Source of the DNA: Vespa crabro
Taxonomy: Eukaryota; Arthropoda; Insecta; Hymenoptera; Vespidae
Direction of reading: 5' to 3'
Length of the DNA stretch: 64,000 nucleotides
Assembly: GCF_910589235.1 (NCBI RefSeq)
Contig: NC_060960.1
Coordinates: forward strand, 2,683,839-2,747,838
Part shown: positions 55,227 through 64,000 of the stretch, in pieces
How the letters are laid out: every line of letters begins with the position of its first letter
Position numbering within the stretch: the first letter of the stretch is position 1
The notes under the pieces: generated by a model
What the model saw: only the letters and a program-made list of their open reading frames with translations
The model's database searches: none
Told to the model about the DNA's origin: nothing
Program-made: the position numbers and the translations under genes

Positions 55227-58200
55227 ATGAAGGGTACAGAGGTTATTGGTTTTGGAGAAACAGAAGAACTTAATAAAAATGATGAAGATGAAGACATTTT
55301 GAACATCAAGAAAAAAGCTTCTAAAAAGTCAGGTGGATTTCAATCTATGGCTCTTAGCTACCCTATTATAAAAGGTATATTAAAACGTGGTTATAAAATT
55401 CCAACACCAATACAGAGAAAGGTAAGCATGATTCATATATTACTTTATAAGAAATTTAAAAAAAGATAAAAAATATTAAATATGAAGATTTCTTCGACAG
55501 ACAATTCCTTTAGCTCTTGAAGGAAGAGATATTGTAGCTATGGCCAGGACAGGTAGTGGAAAGACAGCTTGTTTTTTAATCCCATTGTTTGAAAAACTCA
55601 AGACAAGACAAGCTAAAGCTGGTGCACGTGCTTTAATTCTTTCACCTACGCGTGAACTGGCAATGCAAACATTGAAATTTATAAAAGAGTTAGGAAAATT
55701 TACAGGATTAAAAGCTGCAGTGATATTGGGTGGAGATAGTATGGATAATCAATTCAGTATTATTCATGGAAATCCTGATATTATTGTTGCCACACCAGGC
55801 AGATTTCTTCATATATGTGTTGAAATGGATTTACGTTTAAATACTATAGAGTATGTTGTATTTGATGAGGCTGACAGGTGAGATCTTGTGAAAAATATGG
55901 TTTTATAAAATAATTTTAATATTTAATGCGCTAATAGTAATATTATAAAATAAAATTATAAGATAATATAAAATTACAGATTATTTGAAATGGGTTTTGG
56001 TGAACAAATTCATGAAATAGTTAATAGATTACCAGAGACAAGACAAACTTTACTATTCTCTGCCACATTACCTAAGATTTTAGTAGAGTTTACTAAAGCA
56101 GGTTTAAGTGATCCTGTTTTAATACGATTAGATGTTGAGAGCAAATTGCCAGAAGAATTGAGTTTATCATTTATTATTTGCCGTCCTGAAGAGAAATTGG
56201 CTGTGCTTCTAGCTTTATTAAAGAATATCATTGCAAATGATTCGCAAACTGTAATATTTGCTGCAACTATGCATCATGTAGAATACCTCCATCAGGTAAA
56301 TTTATAATATTTAATGTATCTTCATTTTATAATAATGAAAATTTTTTCATAAACATTTTTTATAAATATGAAAAAAGTTTTCATAAACATGAAAAATAAA
56401 TACAAATACATAAAATTTATCAACAGATATTAGATAAAGCAGGAATTTCAAATACATTTATTTATTCAAATTTGGATCCATCCGCACGTAAAATAAATGC
56501 TGCTAAATTTCAAATGAGCAAAGTAAAGACTTTAATAGTTACTGATGTTGCTGCTCGTGGTATAGATATACCTCATTTAGATAATGTTATTAATTTCAAT
56601 TTCCCAGCAAAATGTAAATTGTTCGTGCACAGAGTAGGTACGTATATGTCAAATAAATCTTATAGATTTTGAATCAATCAATTATGTTCGTTTATTTGCA
56701 ATTATGGATTTTCTTACACAGGTCGTTGTGCACGTGCTGGTCGAATTGGAACTGCTTATAATATTGTAACTCCTGATGAGTATCCATATCTTCTAGATTT
56801 ACATCTATTTCTTGGTCGTTCATTAAATATAGTTCCTCTATCTAGTACAAGCAATGATATGGAGTATATAATAGGAAAAATGCCTCAAGCTATGATAGAA
56901 GAAGAACTTGCAGAATTAATAAATTGGCATGATTCATCTACTGATCTAGTAAGTCTAAAAATAAAATAAATTCTAAAATAGATGGTAATAATGTGAATTA
57001 ATTATGTCTTTGTGTGTAGAAAAACATGGAAAAAGTTTGTGATAATGCCTATGAACGTTATATTAAATCTCGGCCAGCAGCATCATCGGAAAGCATTAAG
57101 CGAATGAAAGAATTGAATATTAATTCAGCAGGTATAATACCTGAATATTCTAATATTAATCCTGCCACAATGGATATATTAACTAAAATGAAACAATACA
57201 GACCTCAAGGAGTATGTATGTTATAGAAAATGTGGGTTCTATTAATTTTTTTTTTATTATAAATGTATTTTTTATTTTTATATTTTTTTGTAACAGACAA
57301 TTTTTGAAATCGGCAAAAAAACAGGTTCATTAGATTATAAAGTGATGAAAGAAAAACGAGCATTTCATAAAGATAATATTTTGAACTTTCATAAAAAAAT
57401 GGAAACATTAGAAGCAAAGAAGGAAGAAGCAGCAAAAAGTAAACTTATATTTTATCTAAATATATCTTTTACAAAGTGTTGTAGTGTTACTTTACATACC
57501 ATTTGCAGATATGTTTCAAAAAACTACATTACCAAAAAGTAGTGAGAATGAAATTAATGAAGCATTTAATAAAGTGATAATGCCAAAAAAACGAAATATA
57601 GAAGATTTGTATAAAAATACTAAGAAAAAGAAACGTTTGGCTACTAAGGATGAAGAATTTTATATTCCGTATTCTGCTCCAGATAAACATACTGAAGATG
57701 GGTATGTTTTAAAAAATATATATTTTTTTTTATTGTGTATATATTAATTGTAATCCTTGAATTTTTTTACAGATTGGCAGTAAATAATTTCATGACAGAA
57801 GCAGAAAAGGCACAATTAGATTTAACAGCAGACAATGAAGAATCTTTACGGCTACAAACACAACTTAAGAAATGGGATCGTAAAAAGAAAAAAATGATTA
57901 CGATTAACAATGTATGAATTAATTTTAACTTATTACACGTAATGTTAAGTTTGATTATTTTATATTTCTCTTTTTTTCCTTTTAGGATCCAAAAGCTGGT
58001 AAAATACGTACCGAATCTGGAGCATGGATTCCTGCTACATACAAAACAAACCGTTACACGCAATGGAAGGAGAAGAGCAAAGTCGATGCTATGGCTGATG
58101 AAGATAGCGAAGAAGAATCACTACAATTGCAAAAATGTAAGTTTGGATATTATACAATTTAAGAGAAAGAAAGATATAAGATAATCATTGTGTGATTTAT

Positions 58201-59709
58201 TCCATGTACGATATATACATATACATTCTAAATAGATTACTTTGCCAGACAGTCATTAATCCTTTGGTCTATATAAAGGCACAGTATGGTCCATGTGTAA
58301 GTTTTCATAGTACATCTGGTATAAATCGAGACAAGTTGACAAGTCAATCTCAAGCACGTTTAAATACAGGAAGAAGGTCATTGATCTATCTACGCCCGGT
58401 ACTGATTTATTTAATTTCAACTTACGAGTAATCATTGCATTATCAAAACAGGTTGAATATTACGATATTTAAAATATCCTATCTAAAAAAGATATTTGAA
58501 TTTGTAATCATCTAAAACGATATAGAACTATAGTCGATTCGAAGTATCGTCATACTTTTTATCTTTGTCAACAAAGATTATCGACTTTTATTTAAGAGAG
58601 AATATTTCATACATATAACAAGATCGTGTATGCATGGCGTAATACTTATTTTTATATTTTTAACAAGTTAATTATACAATCAACCGATAGCAAAATTATC
58701 GATGATAGAGACGGCACTTTTGAAAATGACATTTTCCAATTCCGTCCTTCGTTTATAAACACGTAAATATATTTGAAGATTAAATGAATTCTAAGCGTAT
58801 GTTATTGCTTCCAATGATTGCAGTATGACTGAGCATGAACAAGGTCATAATTATTTCAATTATTCGCATTTCTTCTAATGTTTCTTGCATTTACATTTCG
58901 TACAAATAATAAGATATGTTGTAACAGTTAATTGTACGCGAGCATACTAAGGCACACTTTAATTAGGCATGTCTAATTCTTTGGACCATAATTATATAGA
59001 CCAGAAGCTACGGTTGAAATCTAAGATGTTCGTGAGATAAATGAAAAAATTCAAAATTTGATCACACACTCTCTTGATATCAATTATATTTGAATTTAAT
59101 TGTCATCAGAGTTCTTGTTATTTTGCGTCCTAACTTTTCTTCTTTAACGCTGTTATAAAATAACGTTATCTTAAAATCACGGCCTTGTGTTGACGACAAT
59201 AAGATAAAGATATGTACGAACTTGCAACTAACAAGAGAATACCACGTGATCAAGCTAGTATTTGATTTCATTCACGTCCTTGTCGATGATTTTAAAGGCA
59301 CGCAAAATGATAAAACCTTGAAAAATATGACAACGTAATGTCTTGAGAATGATATACGATAACGAGAATATATGAACTTATACTTTTTTGTTGTTTTCTT
59401 TTTTTACTTTTCCTTTTAGTATATTATCATAAAATCTTTCTTAATAATTTTTAATTTAAAATTATATCCGTACGTTGTATATGTACACATGCTCGTTCTG
59501 ATAGAAAAAAACATTTGATTTTAGTGCAAACAAACGTCAATACACATTGGGCGCGTCATAATCAAAAGATCAAGGAGAAGGTGAAGGCAAAGTCAGAACT
59601 GAAAAGACCGGAACAAATTTTGAAAGCTCGTAAACTCTTGGAAAGGAAGAAACAACGAAACGGTAGAAAGGGCCGGAAAGGTCAGAAGAAAGGAAGAAAG
59701 TCTCATTAA
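55227..59709 (+). CDS. DDX54: ATP-dependent RNA helicase DDX54 (Dbp10)
   Basis: Eleven exons in phase: 55227-55421, 55501-55877, 55980-56295, 56427-56637, 56722-56948, 57020-57211, 57297-57438, 57509-57701, 57773-57911, 57986-58136 and 59525-59709, giving 775 aa (human 881). DEAD-box motifs in order: the Q motif (GYKIPTPIQRKTIP), I ARTGSGKT at 80-87, Ia SPTRELA, GG, Ib ATPGR, II DEAD in VVFDEADR, III SAT, then IV-VI with TDVAARGIDIP and HRVGRCARAGR. The DBP10CT domain follows (KMPQAMIEEELAELINWH, and the later WIPATYKTNRYTQWK). The basic tail THWARHNQKIKEKVK to KGQKKGRKSH resembles the Dbp10 C-terminus. It acts in nucleolar 60S subunit maturation. The last intron is about 1.4 kb, far longer than the others. 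Confidence 0.96.
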
Positions 59710-59805
59710 AAGGTATCTAATTATATATATATATATACTCTGTACATATATATACGTTTTAAAATATCTTCGTCATAAGATAATAACTTTTTCTTATGAT
59801 GATAA

Positions 59806-59811
59806 AATAAA
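59806..59811 (+). terminator. Poly(A) signal AATAAA for DDX54
   Basis: AATAAA about 100 bases after the DDX54 stop. Confidence 0.5.
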
Positions 59812-59844
59812 TAAATTGAAAAAAAATATATATACATACATACT

Positions 59845-59850
<6 letters not shown>

Positions 59851-59908
<58 letters not shown>
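59851..59908. repeat. (AT)n microsatellite
   Basis: AT tract with one G interruption near 59885. Confidence 0.93.
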
Positions 59909-59917
<9 letters not shown>

Positions 59918-62448
59918 TCTTAAGATGAAATTTAGAATTGTTTTTTATCGATCGTATAAATTTCTCATAATCATTGAATAATTTCATTAACGCGCGATAA
60001 GATTAAGCTTTTTAATCTATTTTATTTACCTTCTTCAATAAAACAATAATACAAGATACGAGTAAATTAAACGATAGAAAAATTTGAGCAGATTTAAGAA
60101 CGTTCGTAAAAATATAACAGCTAGCTATTTCTCTGTTAGAGTTACGCGTGCCATGTCACTAACATGCAATAATGCCGATAGTTCGAGAATTTAATTCACG
60201 GCACTTTATTACATAAGTATCTTGAGATGGTAATTCCTAGATAGTGACCGTATGCTCGGAACGACATAAGATGTATCGAGAAGAATATTCGCGGGCGAAA
60301 TTTCTTCGTCGTTCAAATTTTCCACTGCGAGGAAAGGCGCGACATTCGAAAAAGTCAACGACTGTATCATTATATTTCGACATATTTCTTAAGAAAATAT
60401 ACTTTTATCCTTTCTCCCAAGTCATATTAGCCTCCAAAAAAAAGAAAAAAAATTTAATTCATCCTCACAAAGGTACAAATTTTGTGGGCGCTTTCAGAAT
60501 CCGTCATTACGTTATTGCGTAACTGCATAAAATAATTTTCGTTGAACGTTTAAGATAATCAGCTAATTATGTTCGCGCACGAGATCGCTAGGACATATTT
60601 AAATGTCGTGACTTGACTTGACTAGTCTTTTATCGGGGATAATATATCGAGTTTATGATAAAATCAATTGATTGATCTACTCGACGTTTTCGATCTTTTT
60701 GATAAGGCTTGTATTTTTTTTTTACACAATCAAATATACTTGCAAATGATAATTACTTATGTTTATTTCTTTGAATTCGACAGAAAAATAATCTTTTTAA
60801 TCATATGGAATTTATAAAAGTTTGTTGAATATAAACCTTTGGAATGTATGACATTTAATGGCATTTCACAGAAATAACTGGAACATTTGTTTTCGCGTGC
60901 GGATATATATTAGGAAAGAAAGAATAATTAAATTTTATATAATCTAAGAGGATTCTTTTTGTATCGTAGATAACATCGTTATACAATTTGTGATGTCAGA
61001 GACTGCCAACGAACGTTCACACGTTGTTAAAAGTCAGTACACAAACCCCGATGAAGCCTTAAAAACTTTTCAAATAAATCGAAGCTTTAAAGCATCATCG
61101 AATCTTTTGATCTTGTTCCACTAATTAGTTCGATACGTCATTAATTAATATACTGTTTTATTTAATTTTCCATTAATTAATATCTTTATAATCTTAACAA
61201 GAACGATAAACTTGAATCGCGTTAATCTTAAACGTTTAAAAGGATCTTATAATTAGTTGAAAAATGAGAAAAGATGAAAATTTACAGAAGTAACATTGTG
61301 TAAGTCAATATACGAAAAAGTTATTTGTACTTCCAACTTTTTTAAAAGTTTAGGTAAAAATAGATTTATACATATCGTTAAACATTGTGTAATTTCATCG
61401 TTTCTACACGCACACTATTATATACGTCGTGTGTCATCTCGTGAGAATGTAGAAGGGATCAACGTACGAAGTGTCGTGGTAAATATCACATCGAATTGAC
61501 AGTTTTCCAATATCGTTACACCGTCGTATGCCTGTCGATTACGTTTTACGATGAAGAGTTTGTATAGAAATATTGAGAAAAAAGAAACAAAAAAAAAAAA
61601 AAGAAATGCCGCATAAGTAGATCGTAAAAAAACGTTAGGATATTAATATATAAAAATCTAACATAGATAGTATTATATTTATACTGTCTTTAATTCGTAA
61701 TTGACTTTTACTTTTTTTTTTTTTTTTTTTTTTTTTCTTATAGAAAAATCAACAAGACTCGTAAAAAGCCTTCCAATCGATTGGAGAAAATACTTATATT
61801 AGTTAACTTTTTATTAAGCAAAACTCGCATTGATCGAATCAAAGTAATTGGTCGATTCTCTCTATGTATACCGATACATTTCTATAACTCGACATTCTCG
61901 TAAAAGTTTCGTAATGAATCATAATAATCGATATCTGGTGCCATAACAAAAATATTCACCGTTATAGAAATCATTATCGCTTCGTTTCGCTAATATTTCT
62001 TAAGATATTGTGCGTGTTTTATCCGTTCCTTTTCTTTTCTTTATTTTTCTTTTTCCTTTTCTCCTTTTTTTCTCCTTTTTTTTTCTCCTTTTTTCTCCTC
62101 TTTCTTTTTTTTTAGCAACTAATACAGCACGGTATCGTATAATTCTCCGTGTAAAATTTATTTGATGTAAAAATTATTTTGATGGAGAGGTTAAGTTGAG
62201 CTAAATGAATTCTCTATTGAGAGAATACGTTTTTATGCTTTGTTAATGATTTAAATTCGGGATTAACCGAATGCACTTTATGCAAGCGTTCGCGTTTAAC
62301 GCAATTTTTGCTTTGTTTTTTTTTTTATGATCTGAACGCATAATAATAACATGACGCTTGAATTTAAACGAAATTTTTAAATATTTTTTAATATAATTTA
62401 TTAAATAAAATTTTATAATAGTATCGAAAGTTATTTTTGTTTGTACAT

Positions 62449-62492
62449 CTTTTGTTTGTTTGTTTGTTTGTTTGTTTGTTTATTTGTTTGTT
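62449..62492. repeat. (TTTG)n microsatellite
   Basis: About ten TTTG units with one TTTA variant. Confidence 0.95.
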
Positions 62493-63416
62493 TTTATCTT
62501 TTCTTTCCGTTTCTTTTCTTTTGTTTTTTTTTCATATGTATTTTACACGCATATACACTGTAATTTCATCCGCGTTTCATCATTGATCTTTATTAAATTC
62601 AATCTTCCCTTACCATGGCATCTTACCATAGGTAAATGTCATTTATTTCCATCAAAGAACGCTCCATTGCGTACGCTTGACCCTTTGTACGGTTATTCGA
62701 TATACTAGAATGATATGCATTGTTAGCGAAATTTCTATAAATTCTTTGATATTGATATTACGAAAAGATATAAAGCACTTTCGGATAGTCAATGCATTCT
62801 CTAATTGTATTCTTAATTGGCAAACTATTGGGAATTATTAACGAACGTAACGAGTTATATAAAAATAGAAAAAAAAAATAGTATAATAATAAAAAAGATA
62901 AATGTTGTAGGGCATAAAAGTTATGGGATATAAAATATAAAATTATTTAAAAACATAATGAAATTCATTTGTGATTAATCTTACAGATCATAATGTTTAT
63001 GAGAAATCGTATGAGCTGAAAAGAGTTCATTCGTATTGTTATTATGATCTCTGTTTTATTTTTACATGTCGTATAATATTGTTTACGTTGTAAATAGTAC
63101 AACCAGACGAAATTGATATTTTATTTGGATGACGCAGACGACATATATCTCTGAAATATAATCGTTTTTATCGGTCCAACAAGAATTTTGACCTCGATCA
63201 TTTGTGGAAGTTCGGTTTACGTTTACGATTGGGTTCAAGGACAAATAGCCTGGTGAAAAAGAAATGTATTATACTCGCAATGACTTGCTTCCAGGGACTT
63301 ATCGATCCGTAATACGCAGTAATTAACCGACCACGTTGCGGTACGAAGGATTCAGACGACCCTTCCGACTTTCGTAGAAAGTTTCTCTATTTAAAATAGG
63401 AAGCTCTCTCATCGTT

Positions 63417-63447
63417 TTCTTTCTTTCTTTCTTTCTTTTTTTTTTTT
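63417..63447. repeat. (CTTT)n microsatellite and T run
   Basis: Several CTTT units followed by a run of T. Confidence 0.9.
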
Positions 63448-63936
63448 ACAACTTGCTAGCACGTTTAACTATATAAAATTGTTCAACAAACATCTAAGAT
63501 TTTTAATAAATTTTCAGGAAGAACGAACCAAAGAAAAATAAATCTTTTAATTGATGTTATGAGTATAAATGAAAATAATAGAAAAAAGAAAAGTCTTGAA
63601 ACTTTCGATCGATTTTTATTTCATTTAATTCTACGAATTAATAAAAATTTCTAAACAAAACTTCTTCGTAAAAATTGATTAAATGAAATTTTAAAAATTT
63701 AATGAAAGTTTAATGAAGTTTTTAAGTGAAATTTAAAAAATTGATTAAATGAAATTTTAAAATAATAACTCAATTATTTTCATTATGCGATTTATCTCTC
63801 GATAAAGAACACGCATTCACTCATGTTTAGATAGATGTTGTAGCACTCTGGTATCTTCTTAATGTTATCTATCTAAGTAGATATATGTAATACGATAGAT
63901 CGACAGGTTCGAATTGCCGTTTCGCTTCGTGTCCAA

Positions 63937-63972
63937 TATAAAAGGAGTGAAAGGAATCGGTGTGTGACGTAA
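63937..63972 (+). promoter_or_regulatory. Putative TATA-type core promoter at right edge
   Basis: TATAAAAGG at 63937-63945 is a near-ideal TATA box, and a CRE-like TGACGTAA follows at 63965-63972, about 30 bases downstream where initiation would be expected. Any transcript would run off the window to the right. Confidence 0.4.
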
Positions 63973-64000
63973 TTCCTCTTACGTTATTGCGAGTACAACG

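Larger units (their letters stand above)
59812..63936. other. Intergenic region right of DDX54
   Basis: About 4 kb without a gene I can support. Frames at 60244-60522, 61296-61499 and 62460-62708 are short and lack domains. It holds an AT array (59851-59908), a poly-T run (about 61712-61737), a TTTG array and a CTTT array. Slightly GC-richer patches at about 60240-60370 and 63160-63400 could be regulatory. Confidence 0.55.

Noticed and set aside
58192..58431. 79-codon frame in the last DDX54 intron
   Set aside because: The exons on both sides join in phase without it and it shows no homology I recognise.
60244..60522. 92-codon plus frame in the right intergenic region
   Set aside because: Basic, low-information peptide with an internal poly-Lys stretch from an A run; no splice or domain support.
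63906..63918. tRNA B-box-like GGTTCGAATTGCC
   Set aside because: No A box or cloverleaf can be drawn upstream, so it is not a tRNA gene.

Overview
This looks like nuclear DNA from an insect, probably a hymenopteran (bee, ant or wasp). That is inferred from the strong AT bias, the dense AT, CT and GA microsatellites, short spliced exons, an insect-type gustatory receptor and a Relish-type NF-kB factor with RHD, ankyrin repeats and death domain. No bacterial-style operons are present. I built gene models by hand by joining ORF fragments at GT/AG sites and checking that every junction keeps phase. Coordinates are therefore coding spans; UTRs are mostly not resolved.

Left part (1-20 kb) is gene-poor and rich in microsatellites. 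It holds the first five coding exons of a rhodopsin-family neuropeptide GPCR on the minus strand (trissin-receptor-like; TM6-7 lie beyond the left edge) and a six-exon gustatory receptor, also minus. Between them are simple repeats, a pair of tandem foldback elements and a degenerate triple repeat.

Middle and right part (20.6-59.7 kb) is a compact run of mostly housekeeping genes: SMAP-type ArfGAP (+), ribosomal protein S28 (+), MRGBP/Eaf7 (-), CCDC115/Vma22 (+), AAGAB/p34 (-), MARCH6/TEB4/Doa10 (+), DIS3L2 (-), Relish (-), lambda-crystallin/L-gulonate 3-dehydrogenase (+), ribosomal protein L24 (-) and DDX54/Dbp10 (+). From S28 on, genes alternate strand, giving four divergent pairs (MRGBP/CCDC115, AAGAB/MARCH6, Relish/CRYL1, RpL24/DDX54) and several convergent tails. 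Themes are vesicle coat and organelle traffic (SMAP, CCDC115, AAGAB), ER quality control (MARCH6), RNA decay (DIS3L2), ribosome production (S28, L24, DDX54) and innate immunity (Relish).

The most notable non-annotated element is a well-formed two-hairpin H/ACA snoRNA in intron 4 of RpL24. Others are a TTAA-flanked piggyBac-type MITE next to the AAGAB stop, a decayed mariner in a MARCH6 intron, a possible caspase site (LTSD/G) between the Rel and ankyrin halves of Relish, and a TATA-type promoter at the right edge. The last 4 kb contain no gene I can support. I found no convincing novel multi-gene system.
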